From assembly GCA_003554025.1 (NCBI GenBank), contig PWFC01000081.1, forward strand, positions 1 to 36,624: DNA of 36,624 nucleotides. The letters are read 5' to 3'. Origin of the DNA: Mollicutes bacterium (lineage in GTDB: Bacteria > Bacillota_I > Bacilli_A > Izemoplasmatales > Izemoplasmataceae). Positions 1-8,003 of the stretch are shown here, one piece after another. The position numbers and the translations under genes are program-made. How positions within the stretch are numbered: position 1 is the stretch's first letter; each line of letters begins with the position of its first letter. A model generated the notes under the pieces. That model was not told the origin of the DNA. It saw nothing but the letters and a program-made list of their open reading frames with translations, and searched no databases.

Positions 1-42
1 AAAAAATCCGGACTCTTTCCAATAAAAGGTCCGGGTTTTTTG
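1..42 (+). terminator. Intrinsic terminator of an upstream gene
   Basis: An inverted repeat pairs positions 8-13 (CCGGAC) with 29-34 (GTCCGG). A run of A lies on its left and a run of T at 36-41 on its right. The A and T runs extend the stem, so it could work in both directions. The gene it ends lies outside the window. Confidence 0.8.
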
Positions 43-79
43 TTTAAAGGGTGAAAGAATAAAAAGGAGGCGCAATATA

Positions 80-937
80 ATGAAAAAATTACTAGGACTC
101 ACCATCGCATTTGTGTTGGCATTCACCCTCGCCGCTTGCGACATCGGCGAAACCGATGAAGAAGGGTTGGACGAAAACAAAACATACAGTTATATGTCTG
201 TAGAAATCAATCCCCGCATTGAATTCATCGTAGACGATGAGGGCAATGTCGAAAGCTATTTGCTTAAGAACGAAGACGCGGAAATTGTAGCCGCGGATCT
301 CGATTTTGAAGGCATGGACGCCGAAGAGGCTTTGGAACTCTTCTTAGACACCGCCGTGGAGATGGGCTATATTGACGTCGACGCCGACGACAACGCCGTG
401 TTCATCACCACAGGCAGTGAAGACGAGGACGAAGAAGAAGGCATTCGCGAACGCATGAGAGGCCGCGCTGAAGAATACTTCCGCGCGCACGCCATCGGCG
501 CTGCGGTCATCGACGAAGTGCTCGATGAAGACTTGATCGCCCTCGCCGAAGAACACGACATCGGCCTTGGCCGCATGGTCATTCTCTATACCGCTACGGA
601 AATTGACGAAGATTTGACCATCGAAGAAGCCGTTGAGATGGAAATGCGGGAAATCATGGAAATCGTCAACGAACACCATCGTGAGCGCATGAACGAATTC
701 CGTGAACAACGTCGCGAGGAAGCCCGCGAAATGGCGGACGCCATGAGAGAAGAAGCGCGTGAACGCGTTCAAGAACATCGTCAGAGAGTAGAAGACGGCG
801 AAATCGGTCCTCCGGACCTTGACGAATACCGTCATAACTTCCGCGAGAACATCGAAGAGAAGATGGAGAATTACCGTCAGCGTATGGAAGAACGTCGTCA
901 AAACGCCCGTGACCGCATGCCCGGTTTCGGAGAATAA
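80..937 (+). CDS. Lipoprotein with an RsgI-like (anti-sigma-I extracytoplasmic) domain
   Basis: The 285-residue protein begins with a signal peptide ending in the lipobox LAAC, so Cys20 should be lipid-anchored on the outer face of the membrane. An AAGGAGG site precedes the ATG. Residues about 38-115 (SVEINPRIEF, then a stretch ending NAVFITT) resemble the extracytoplasmic domain of RsgI-type anti-sigma factors. In that family the chain self-cleaves between Asn and Pro of a similar motif; here the pair is Asn44-Pro45. Residues about 190-285 are very rich in Arg and Glu and should form a long charged helix or coiled coil. The usual RsgI cytoplasmic sigma-binding domain and single membrane helix are absent, and no sigI-like gene is adjacent. 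The domain call rests on motif memory. The function is unknown: it could be a detached sensor piece or simply a structural surface protein. Confidence 0.6.
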   Translation: MKKLLGLTIAFVLAFTLAACDIGETDEEGLDENKTYSYMSVEINPRIEFIVDDEGNVESYLLKNEDAEIVAADLDFEGMDAEEALELFLDTAVEMGYIDVDADDNAVFITTGSEDEDEEEGIRERMRGRAEEYFRAHAIGAAVIDEVLDEDLIALAEEHDIGLGRMVILYTATEIDEDLTIEEAVEMEMREIMEIVNEHHRERMNEFREQRREEAREMADAMREEARERVQEHRQRVEDGEIGPPDLDEYRHNFRENIEEKMENYRQRMEERRQNARDRMPGFGE

Positions 938-977
938 CCCACAAGCTCCATAATTTATAGCATCACTCCCTTTGTTG

Positions 978-1007
978 GAAGCCTCGCCTCGGCGGGGCTT
1001 CTTTTTT
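978..1007 (+). terminator. Intrinsic terminator after the RsgI-like lipoprotein gene
   Basis: GAAGCCTCGCC (978-988) pairs with GGCGGGGCTTC (991-1001) with one G-U pair, and a T run follows. The innermost pair opens to give a four-base loop. Confidence 0.9.
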
Positions 1008-1027
1008 GTGAAAGTGTGCGTGAAAAA

Positions 1028-1056
1028 AAGACGGCGTGTACAAGAACTGTTATAAT
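1028..1056 (+). promoter_or_regulatory. Predicted promoter of the HtrA-like lipoprotein gene
   Basis: TATAAT lies at 1051-1056. AAGACG, with only the GAC core matching TTGACA, lies 17 bases upstream at 1028-1033. Transcription would start near 1063, leaving a leader of about 25 bases before the GTG start. Confidence 0.55.
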
Positions 1057-1088
1057 GAAACCATACGAAACGGAAATGAGGGATTGCC

Positions 1089-3275
1089 GTGAAAAGATTT
1101 TTGTTTGGTTTGTGGATATTCCTAGCGATGTTTCTTTTAAGCGCCTGTAGAATCGACCTTGGCGAGGAAGAAGCGAGGGTCGAGGCGGTCAGCGTGCTTG
1201 AAGGAAGCCTCAAGGATGTTTACACCGTGGAAGATTTCGACCCCGAGAGTTTGCGGATAGAAGTGCTTTATAGCGACGATGAGCGAAAAGTGCGGCCGTT
1301 TTCCGAGGAGATGCTGAGCGCTTCTTCGCTCGCGCTTTTGCAAGAGGCGGGCGCGCACACGCTTAGCGCGGTTTTTGAAGGTCAAGATTTCGACTTCGAT
1401 GTGCGGTTGGTGGAAGAGGCCCGCGAGGTGTTTTTGTACCGTCTTTACATGATCGGCGTCGTCGACAATGCGCTTGATGAGGATTACGAAAGTTGGAAGG
1501 AAAGCCTGCGCGGCGAACCGGGCATCGGCGTTTCCGAGGCGAGCGTCGAAGAGGGCATGCTTACTCTGACGCTTTCCGATGGAAGCGTCTTAGAAGCCGG
1601 CATGGTCGAGGGCGAAGATGGACGCGAGGTCGAACTCCGCACGCATGAAGGCTTCATCGAATGGCGTTATGAGAACGAAGACAATTGGGAAACGTTGCTC
1701 GAAAAAGACGCTTTGCGTGGAGAAGACGGCCGGGAAATCGAGCTTCGAAGCGACGACAAAACCTTGGAGTGGCGATACGCTTCAGAAGATTGGCAATTGC
1801 TTATGGATATGGAGGAACTGCCGATTTTTTCACAGCCGCTCGTTGAAGACGTTTTTGTTAACGAAGAAGGAGCCCTCGAGATTCTTTTTACCGACGGGAG
1901 TTCTGAGGCGTTTCCTATGTCCGCGCCCACTCACACCGTCGTCTTTTTGGACCATGAGGGCCGTCTGATCGCCCTTGAGAATGTCGAAGAAGGAGAGAAG
2001 GTCGCAAAACCCTCCCCGCCCGACATCGAGGGTTACGCGTTTGAAGCGTGGTCAACATCGACCGAATCCGTCTATGAAGACATGGTCGTGACCGCTCAGT
2101 ATTCCCCGAAAAGCTACACCGTGTCCTACCAGACGAACATCTCCGCCAATCTTAGCGATGAAACATACCTTTACGGCGAAACGATCGAGTACCCGGTCTT
2201 GGAAAAAGAAGGGCTTTTGTTTGCCGGATGGTACGTTGATACGGAATATAGCCGTCTTTTCAACCACGAAACCATGCCCGCGCGCGATTTGACCCTGTAT
2301 GCGCGCTGGTATGAAATCGACGGCGACGCCGTCGAAAAACCGGCCTCAATCGAAGACATCCTTGATGTTTACCGCAAGAGCGTCATCGGCATCGAAGTCA
2401 CTCGCGAAAATAACGGCGGCCGCGGCAGCGGCGTCGTCTACAAATACGAAGACGGCAGGTATTACGCCTTCACCAATTATCATGTCGTCAAGGATTCAAA
2501 GACGATTTCCATCGTCTACGAACACTACGGCAACGCCTTCAGTGTAGAAGAAGAGAATTTGGAGCTTTTGGGCACGGATGCGAGAAACGACATCGCGCTT
2601 CTCCGTTTTGAAAGCGCGCACGATTTCGAACCTTTCTCTTTTTCGGATTCTTACGAAGCCCGCATCGGCGAAGACGTTTACGCCATCGGTTCGCCCCTTG
2701 GCTTCGATTATTACGGCAGCGTCACCCAAGGCATCGTGTCCAATTTGACGCGGTTCATGACGCTTGATGAAACGAACGCGCCCTTTATCCAGCACGACGC
2801 CGCCATCAACCCCGGCAATTCGGGCGGCGCCTTAATCAACGCAAGCGGCGAAATATTGGGCATGAACACTTTGAAGATGGTCGGCGAGGATGTCGAAGGG
2901 ATGGGCTACGCCCTGCCTTCAAACACCATCGTTCGCCTTCTTGAAGACATAGAAGAATCGGGGCATGTGACAAGAGGCGCCCTTGGCGTCACGATGCAGC
3001 ACATCGGACATTGTGATTACGATTACGGCGTCTGCGTAGAAGCGGTTGAAGAAGGCTTGACCGCCGACATCTTAGGGATTGAACCCGGCGATGTCATCGT
3101 CGGGTTCAAGACCGATGCCATGACTGAATACTTAAACGTCTACAGCCAGAAAAACCTGCGGGAGTTTATCCTAAACACCCGCGCTCTTGAAAACGTCTCC
3201 ATTCAGTATGTGCGTGAAGGCGATCTTTACGAGAGCGCCTATGAACCACTCCAAATTCATCCGGACGATGAATAA
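1089..3275 (+). CDS. HtrA-type serine protease lipoprotein with Ig-like and InlB-type domains
   Basis: This 728-residue protein starts at GTG and has a signal peptide with lipobox LSAC, so it should be anchored outside the membrane. Residues about 31-110 resemble a bacterial Ig-like domain. Residues about 174-242 hold two tandem copies of a 35-residue unit (GEDGREVEL...EWRY). Residues about 282-408 look like two InlB/Listeria-Bacteroides repeats, ending in GWY and ARW motifs. The C-terminal third is a trypsin-fold HtrA/DegP protease with a complete triad: His465 in TNYHVV, Asp501 in RNDIALL and Ser578 in GNSGG. A PDZ-like module follows from about residue 640. Classic HtrA proteins use one membrane helix and lack the long N-terminal array. 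The likely job is surface protein quality control or processing; the substrate is unknown. Confidence 0.85.
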   Translation: MKRFLFGLWIFLAMFLLSACRIDLGEEEARVEAVSVLEGSLKDVYTVEDFDPESLRIEVLYSDDERKVRPFSEEMLSASSLALLQEAGAHTLSAVFEGQDFDFDVRLVEEAREVFLYRLYMIGVVDNALDEDYESWKESLRGEPGIGVSEASVEEGMLTLTLSDGSVLEAGMVEGEDGREVELRTHEGFIEWRYENEDNWETLLEKDALRGEDGREIELRSDDKTLEWRYASEDWQLLMDMEELPIFSQPLVEDVFVNEEGALEILFTDGSSEAFPMSAPTHTVVFLDHEGRLIALENVEEGEKVAKPSPPDIEGYAFEAWSTSTESVYEDMVVTAQYSPKSYTVSYQTNISANLSDETYLYGETIEYPVLEKEGLLFAGWYVDTEYSRLFNHETMPARDLTLYARWYEIDGDAVEKPASIEDILDVYRKSVIGIEVTRENNGGRGSGVVYKYEDGRYYAFTNYHVVKDSKTISIVYEHYGNAFSVEEENLELLGTDARNDIALLRFESAHDFEPFSFSDSYEARIGEDVYAIGSPLGFDYYGSVTQGIVSNLTRFMTLDETNAPFIQHDAAINPGNSGGALINASGEILGMNTLKMVGEDVEGMGYALPSNTIVRLLEDIEESGHVTRGALGVTMQHIGHCDYDYGVCVEAVEEGLTADILGIEPGDVIVGFKTDAMTEYLNVYSQKNLREFILNTRALENVSIQYVREGDLYESAYEPLQIHPDDE

Positions 3276-3322
3276 TCGTACTTTCACACCCAAAACCGGT
3301 TATAAACGTTCGTTTTGACCGG

Positions 3323-3351
3323 TTGACAACATGGGAATCATCGATTATAAT
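3323..3351 (+). promoter_or_regulatory. Consensus promoter of the small InlB-repeat lipoprotein gene
   Basis: TTGACA at 3323-3328 and TATAAT at 3346-3351 are separated by exactly 17 bases, a full consensus housekeeping promoter. The -35 overlaps one of two ACCGGT palindromes at 3295-3300 and 3318-3323, which may form an operator. Confidence 0.85.
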
Positions 3352-3388
3352 ATGTCAATAATTTTTCCAAATGGGAGGAGAGGCGAAC

Positions 3389-3703
3389 ATGAAGAAAGTA
3401 TTGCTTGGAGTGGTTTTGTCGTTGAGCGTTTTTCTCGCCGCATGCGGGGAAACGGAAGAAGACATCGAATGGAGACGCATCACGTTTCAATCCGACGTCG
3501 TAGAAGAAGACGAACTGATTGCCGAACCCGACACGCGCGTGGAAAAAGGCACGGAGGTGACCATCGAGGCGCCCGACGTCGATGGGTATGAATTTTCGCA
3601 TTGGTTCAATCGAGGCGAATTTGAGGAGTTCACCGACGAACAGGTATACACCTTCGAAATTGAGTTCAACAAAATCCTAGAAGCCGTTTACGAAGAAGAG
3701 TAG
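3389..3703 (+). CDS. Small lipoprotein with a single InlB-type repeat
   Basis: The 104-residue product has a signal peptide with lipobox LAAC (Cys19) and should be tethered to the outer membrane face. The mature part is one acidic InlB/Listeria-Bacteroides-type repeat: a TFQSDV-like first strand, a central GYEFSHWF motif and a closing EAVYEE. I chose the ATG at 3389 because GGGAGGAG ends a few bases upstream; an upstream in-frame ATG at 3371 overlaps that ribosome site. It has its own consensus promoter and terminator, so it is a monocistronic, probably well expressed gene. The repeat type also occurs in the preceding protease, suggesting a common surface role such as protein binding. No specific function can be given. 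Confidence 0.8.
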   Translation: MKKVLLGVVLSLSVFLAACGETEEDIEWRRITFQSDVVEEDELIAEPDTRVEKGTEVTIEAPDVDGYEFSHWFNRGEFEEFTDEQVYTFEIEFNKILEAVYEEE

Positions 3704-3732
3704 AAAAACCCGCGGATTTCCGCGGGTTTTTT
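3704..3732. terminator. Bidirectional terminator between the small lipoprotein gene and ispH
   Basis: ACCCGCGG (3708-3715) pairs with CCGCGGGT (3720-3727), with an A run on the left and a T run on the right. It can end transcription of the plus-strand lipoprotein gene and of ispH arriving from the other side. Confidence 0.9.
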
Positions 3733-3746
3733 CAACGAAACATCGT

Positions 3747-4673
3747 TTAACGGCGAAAGAGGTTGTTTTTTTTCACGGCGCTTTCGTTACGGTGGGTGGT
3801 TTCGTCGCTTGGGTCGAAGGCTTTTAAAAATTCGACGACCTCTTTGGTGATTTGCGTCGGAGTGCTTGCGCCGCTGGTGATGGAAACGCGGGTAAGAGTT
3901 TTGAGGTGATCGACGTCCAAATCCTCGACGCTTTCAATCAGGGAAGCGTTTATGCCTTGTTCTTCGGCGACGCTTACGAGCTTTTTCGAGTTGTTCGAAC
4001 GGGGATCGCCGACGACAAAGCAATGGTCGACGGAGGGTTGTTCCATGATTGCTTTTTGGCGGGCTTTCGTGGCGTCGCAGATTTCTTCGATGATCTTGAC
4101 ATCCGGGAAGCGCGTTTTGATTTTTTCGGTTATGGTGTAAATGTCGAAAAGGCTCATCGTGGTCTGGTTGGTGAGTGCGAGCTTCTCTTTTTTCGGTCGG
4201 ATGTTCTTTACATCGTCCGGTGTCTCGACGATGTGCACATCGTCGCCGTAGCTTTGTGCCGTTTCGCTTTCGGGGTGAGTGCGCTTGCCGATGAAAAGAA
4301 CCGCGTAGCCAAGTTCAAGATGGCTCTTGATGGTTTTTTGGGAGGTTTTGACGTCCTTGCAGGTGGTGTCGATGATGGTGAGTCCTTTTTCTTCGGCCTT
4401 GCGGTAGACTTGTTCGCTCACGCCGTGCGCGGTGAAGACGACGGTGCCTTCATCGATTTCATCGAGAAGTTCTAAGCGGGTTTTATGGGGATTGTGGAGC
4501 GTTTTGAGCCCGAGTTCTTCAAAATCTTGGACGATTTTTTTGTTGTGGACGACCATGCCCAAAACCGTAATCGGCTTCGGCAGGCTTTGGTCTTTGGCGA
4601 TGGCCCGCATTTCGCGGATGGCGCTTACCACTCCGTGGCAATACCCTCGCGGGCTGATGGGAAACACTTTCAT
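3747..4673 (-). CDS. ispH: 4-hydroxy-3-methylbut-2-enyl diphosphate reductase
   Basis: IspH carries out the last step of the MEP pathway, reducing HMBPP to IPP and DMAPP with a [4Fe-4S] cluster. The 308-residue protein has the three cluster cysteines, Cys12 (PRGYCHGV), Cys105 (DTTCKDV) and Cys199 (EICDATK). It also has the substrate-pocket residues His43, His83, His133 and Glu135 (RTHPE) and the TNQTTMS segment. I placed the start at 4673 because AGGAGGG lies just upstream; an alternative in-frame ATG at 4688 precedes that site. It diverges from the helicase gene and neighbours cshB and nfo, the same association as in the yqfP-yqfR-yqfS region of Bacillus subtilis. It implies isoprenoid synthesis by the MEP route. 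Confidence 0.95.
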   Translation of the reverse strand: MKVFPISPRGYCHGVVSAIREMRAIAKDQSLPKPITVLGMVVHNKKIVQDFEELGLKTLHNPHKTRLELLDEIDEGTVVFTAHGVSEQVYRKAEEKGLTIIDTTCKDVKTSQKTIKSHLELGYAVLFIGKRTHPESETAQSYGDDVHIVETPDDVKNIRPKKEKLALTNQTTMSLFDIYTITEKIKTRFPDVKIIEEICDATKARQKAIMEQPSVDHCFVVGDPRSNNSKKLVSVAEEQGINASLIESVEDLDVDHLKTLTRVSITSGASTPTQITKEVVEFLKAFDPSDETTHRNESAVKKNNLFRR

Positions 4674-4701
4674 GATTTCCCTCCTCATCTTAGTGTTTTT
4701 G

Positions 4702-4730
4702 TAGATAAGAAGCGCTTTTTGTTATATAAT
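4702..4730 (+). promoter_or_regulatory. Predicted promoter of cshB-nfo
   Basis: TATAAT at 4725-4730 lies 17 bases downstream of TAGATA at 4702-4707, which matches TTGACA at four of six positions. Transcription would begin about 15 bases before the chosen helicase start, giving a very short leader. Confidence 0.55.
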
Positions 4731-4752
4731 TACAGTGAAAGAGGCGATGCGT

Positions 4753-5991
4753 ATGAAATTCAAAAAGCCCTACATCTATAATGCCTTAGAAGGAATGAAT
4801 TTTCAATCGTTTACGGAAATTCAGAAAAAAATCATCCCCGACGCCCTGAAGGGGCGTGACGTAATTGGCGTGAGCGAAACCGGCAGCGGGAAAACGCACG
4901 CGTTTTTGTTGCCGATTTTTGACGCGCTTCTCGCAAACGAACGCCGTGTGCAAGCGTTGATTCTCGCGCCTACGCGCGAATTGGCCGAACAGATATTGAA
5001 AATGGCGCGAGAACTCGCGAAATACACGAGCGAAAAAATCGACATCCGCATTTACCCCGGCGGTCGCGACCGCGACCGTGAAATCGAGCGGCTCAAAAAG
5101 AGCCAGCCGCAAGTGGTCGTCGGCACCCCCGGGAAAGTCCACGACCTCGCCGTCAAAGAAAACCTTTTGAAAATCCACACGGCCAAGACGCTTGTGATCG
5201 ACGAAGCCGACATGGCGCTTGAAATCGGATTCATGAACGATCTTGAAGCGATCGCTTACGCCGTTGGCAAGGAAGCGCAACTCATGGTCTTTAGCGCTAC
5301 CTTCCCCGACCATTTGCGCGCGTTCATCCGCAAAAGCATGCACCAACCGCTTGAAGTGGTGCTCAATAAAAAACGCTTGGCCGGACTCGATATCCGCCAC
5401 CGTTTCATCAAAGCCGCACCGGAAAATCGTTTAAAGACGCTTGATAAAGTGCTCGCGGCTATCAATCCTTATCTCGCCCTCATCTTCGCCAACACCAAAG
5501 AGGACGTCGAACTGATTGCCTCGCACTTGCATCAAAAAGACCTTGATGCGACCTATTTGCACGGCGATTTGCGGCCGAGAGAGCGCAAACAAGTGTTGCG
5601 CGACATTGCCGGACTCAACGTGCAATACGTCGTCGCAAGCGATATGGCGAGCCGCGGCATCGACATCGAAGGCGTTTCCCATGTCGTCAATTTCGCGTTC
5701 CCCAAAGACATGAACTTCTACATCCATCGTGTGGGCCGCACGGCCCGGATGGGCCATAGCGGCACCGCGATCACGTTTTACGACGACGCCGACGAAAAGG
5801 CGTTCGATTTTCTGAAAAAAGAAGACGTCATGCTCGATTTTTGCGACGTTGTCGACCGGGGGTTCGTTTCTAAAAAAAGCGAAGCGCCCGTCAAAGAGAA
5901 ACGGCAAAAACCCAAGGACAAGGTCAAAAAAGTGAAGCCGGCCTATAAGAAGAAATACCACGCCAAGCAAAAAAGGAAGCGAGGAAACTAA
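4753..5991 (+). CDS. cshB: DEAD-box RNA helicase, CshB-like
   Basis: An ATP-dependent RNA helicase of 412 residues. It has a Q-motif region (FTEIQKKIIP, about 20-29), motif I SETGSGKT (41-48), Ia PTRELAEQ, the TPGKV motif, DEAD at 150-153, SAT at 181-183, motif V ASDMASRGIDIEG and motif VI HRVGRTARMG (325-334). The last 45 residues are a lysine-rich tail, typical for RNA binding. AAAGAGG lies eight bases before the ATG at 4753, which decides the start; an ATG at 4747 and a GTG at 4735 are also in frame. It lies between ispH and nfo, like cshB (yqfR) of B. subtilis, where the family is linked to cold tolerance and RNA turnover. The symbol rests on that synteny. Confidence 0.88.
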   Translation: MKFKKPYIYNALEGMNFQSFTEIQKKIIPDALKGRDVIGVSETGSGKTHAFLLPIFDALLANERRVQALILAPTRELAEQILKMARELAKYTSEKIDIRIYPGGRDRDREIERLKKSQPQVVVGTPGKVHDLAVKENLLKIHTAKTLVIDEADMALEIGFMNDLEAIAYAVGKEAQLMVFSATFPDHLRAFIRKSMHQPLEVVLNKKRLAGLDIRHRFIKAAPENRLKTLDKVLAAINPYLALIFANTKEDVELIASHLHQKDLDATYLHGDLRPRERKQVLRDIAGLNVQYVVASDMASRGIDIEGVSHVVNFAFPKDMNFYIHRVGRTARMGHSGTAITFYDDADEKAFDFLKKEDVMLDFCDVVDRGFVSKKSEAPVKEKRQKPKDKVKKVKPAYKKKYHAKQKRKRGN

Positions 5992-6909
5992 ATGCTCAAA
6001 CTAGGCTCACACGTATCGATGAAAGGCGACAAGATGTTTTTGGGAAGCGTTGAAGAGGCGCTTTCTTACGGCTCGACCGCTTTCATGATTTATACCGGGG
6101 CGCCGCAAAACACTCGCAGGAAAGACGTGTCGAAACTGCGCATCGAAGACGGGAAAAAACGTATGGAAGAAGCAGGAATCCATAGCGAAGACGTCATCAT
6201 TCACGCGCCCTATATCATAAACCTCGCCAATCCCGATGAAAACAAGCAACGATTTGCGAGCGACTTTTTAATTGAAGAAGTCAAGCGCACGCACGCCATC
6301 GGCGCCGAGCAGATTGTGCTTCATCCCGGTTCGCATGTCGGCGAAGGCTTAGAAGAAGCGACAAAACGCATTGTAAAAAACTTGAACCGTGTTTTTGAAG
6401 AGACGGCGCACTTGCCTACGAAAATCGCCCTTGAAACCATGAGCGGAAAAAGCACGGAGGTCGGACGCAGCTTCGAAGAACTGCGCGCCATCATTGAAGG
6501 CGTCGACAAAGACGATCGTTTGAGCGTCTGTTTAGACACCTGCCACACTCACGACGCCGGTTACGACGTCAAAGAGAATTTCGACGAGGTGATGGAAACG
6601 TTCGACCGCATCATCGGCATCGACCGTCTCGGGGTCTTTCACATCAACGATTCCAAAAATCCGCGCGGCGCCAACAAGGACCGCCACGCGAACTTAGGCA
6701 TGGGGGAAATCGGTTTTAAGGCGCTTAGCGCCATTGTGCACCATCCAAAATACGAAACCGTACCGAAAATTTTAGAAACGCCCTACGTCACCGAAGACGA
6801 CAACAGCAAGAAACGATTGTATCCGCCTTACAAAGAAGAAATCGCCATGCTCAAAAATGGGCGTTTCGACCCCGGTTTTCTAAACAAGATCCGCGAGCAA
6901 AACGCTTAA
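5992..6909 (+). CDS. nfo: Endonuclease IV, AP-site DNA repair
   Basis: Nfo cuts DNA 5' of abasic sites during base excision repair, using three zinc ions. The 305-residue sequence keeps the expected ligands: His71 (HAPYIINLA), His111 (HPGSHVG), Glu148 (LETMSGK), Asp182 and His185 ([12 protein letters not shown]), His217 (FHINDSK), Asp230 and His232 (DRHANLGMG) and Glu262 (ETPY). The N-terminal GSHVSMKGD motif is also canonical. The ATG follows the helicase stop codon without a gap, and GAGGAAAC within the helicase end acts as ribosome site, so the two genes are co-transcribed. The cshB-nfo pair is also found in Bacillus. Confidence 0.96.
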   Translation: MLKLGSHVSMKGDKMFLGSVEEALSYGSTAFMIYTGAPQNTRRKDVSKLRIEDGKKRMEEAGIHSEDVIIHAPYIINLANPDENKQRFASDFLIEEVKRTHAIGAEQIVLHPGSHVGEGLEEATKRIVKNLNRVFEETAHLPTKIALETMSGKSTEVGRSFEELRAIIEGVDKDDRLSVCLDTCHTHDAGYDVKENFDEVMETFDRIIGIDRLGVFHINDSKNPRGANKDRHANLGMGEIGFKALSAIVHHPKYETVPKILETPYVTEDDNSKKRLYPPYKEEIAMLKNGRFDPGFLNKIREQNA

Positions 6910-6942
6910 TTGTAATCCTCGCATTCCGACCATTTTCCGTGC

Positions 6943-6948
6943 TATAAT
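6943..6948 (+). promoter_or_regulatory. Predicted promoter upstream of queG (extended -10)
   Basis: TATAAT at 6943-6948 is preceded by TGC, an extended -10. No good -35 is visible at 16-18 bases. It lies about 120 bases before queG, so the transcript has a long structured leader. Confidence 0.55.
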
Positions 6949-6979
6949 AGAAGTGTCCGACACCGCTATCGCAAGTTCG

Positions 6980-7056
6980 AATCGTTCGGCCCTTTTCTCG
7001 GCCGTCTCGATAAAGTTGGTGAGATGCTTCAGGCATCCACCAACTTTCTTTTGTAT
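6980..7056 (+). promoter_or_regulatory. Structured leader upstream of queG, possible attenuator
   Basis: Two hairpins are visible. The first pairs CGGCC (6987-6991) with GGCCG (7000-7004), extended by ATCG and CGAT on the outside. The second is long: AAAGTTGGTG (7012-7021) pairs with CACCAACTTT (7038-7047), and GATGC (7023-7027) with GCATC (7033-7037) around a one-base bulge. CTTTCTTTT follows, a leaky U tract, so the second hairpin may terminate part of the transcripts before queG. I do not recognise a preQ1 riboswitch or a T-box. Confidence 0.5.
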
Positions 7057-7070
7057 ATGGAGGGACAAGC

Positions 7071-8003
7071 ATGAGAGAAACCTTTCGCCGGCACGTCGAC
7101 GATTTCGCGGCGTTGCCCGTTGAAACCTACAAAACGATGCATCATAAGGTCTTTCCCGATTCAAGAAAAGACTTTTCTTTTCTTGAGGGTTTTAAGACCG
7201 TCGTCGTGCTTGCGCTTTCCTACCCCAAAGACAAGCCGCCCTACAAAGGAAAAGGGTATGGCACCATCAGCCGCTACGCCCATGGAAAAGACTACCATAA
7301 AGTCTTCAAAGAGAAGCTTGATGCGATCGAAAGCGAACTGAGACAAAAGGGCATCAAAGCCCATGGCGCCGTCGACATCAATCCGCTCGACGAGCGTTTC
7401 GCGGCGTATTTGTCGGGGCTTGGCTTTTTGGGGCACAACCGCTTTTTGATCCATCCGACCTATGGCACGCATCTTTACCTTGCGACGCTTTTGATCGATA
7501 CGGAGTTTGAGGAAGGACGAAGGATTGTCGACGATTGCGGCGAGTGCACCCGGTGCGTCGAAGCCTGTCCGACCGATGCGCTTAGGGTGGGGGCGTTTTA
7601 CGAAGAGCGCTGCCTTTCGCATTTGACCCAGGCGAAAGCGGTTTTGAAGCCTTGGCAGCTAAAGACGATGAAGACGACGCTTTTTGGTTGCGACGTTTGC
7701 CAAGACGTCTGTCCGAAAAACGAAGGCATCAAGTCCATCCGCCGGAAGGTCTTTGAAAGCGACGAGTACGCGCAACTGCATCTTGACACGCTGCTTTCGC
7801 TTTCAAACCGCGAACTTATGCGCCGTTTTAAGAATTACGCCTTCGCCTGGCGAGGCGGGCTCGTATTGAAACGAAACGCCATCGCACTTATGCACAATCA
7901 AGGGCTTCTTTCAAAGAACATCGACAAGACGTACGAAGCCTATAAACACGTTCCTTGGTTTGAAAAGTCCATACGGCCGCTTGTAAAGGGGGAAGAAACG
8001 TGA
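7071..8003 (+). CDS. queG: Epoxyqueuosine reductase
   Basis: QueG reduces epoxyqueuosine to queuosine at tRNA position 34, using cobalamin and two [4Fe-4S] clusters. The ferredoxin-like cysteines are all present: Cys156, 159, 162 and 166 (CGECTRCVEACP), then Cys181, 207, 210 and 214 (GCDVCQDVCP). The central GFLGHNRFLIHPTYGTHLYLATLL segment belongs to the cobalamin-dependent half. At 310 residues it is shorter than the roughly 380 of E. coli and B. subtilis QueG and seems to lack the C-terminal HEAT-repeat part. GGAGGGA sits just before the ATG. It overlaps trmL by four bases (GTGA), and both act on tRNA anticodon bases. No other queuosine genes are in the window. Confidence 0.93.
   Translation: MRETFRRHVDDFAALPVETYKTMHHKVFPDSRKDFSFLEGFKTVVVLALSYPKDKPPYKGKGYGTISRYAHGKDYHKVFKEKLDAIESELRQKGIKAHGAVDINPLDERFAAYLSGLGFLGHNRFLIHPTYGTHLYLATLLIDTEFEEGRRIVDDCGECTRCVEACPTDALRVGAFYEERCLSHLTQAKAVLKPWQLKTMKTTLFGCDVCQDVCPKNEGIKSIRRKVFESDEYAQLHLDTLLSLSNRELMRRFKNYAFAWRGGLVLKRNAIALMHNQGLLSKNIDKTYEAYKHVPWFEKSIRPLVKGEET

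Noticed and set aside
344-1213. Long minus-strand open frame opposite the first lipoprotein gene, and similar ones at 4786-5400, 15166-16020 and 24570-25337
   Set aside because: They lie wholly opposite well-supported genes, have no family motifs or ribosome sites, and arise from codon bias.
6949-7070. T-box or preQ1 riboswitch before queG
   Set aside because: No T-box antiterminator consensus and no preQ1 aptamer pattern could be found by eye.
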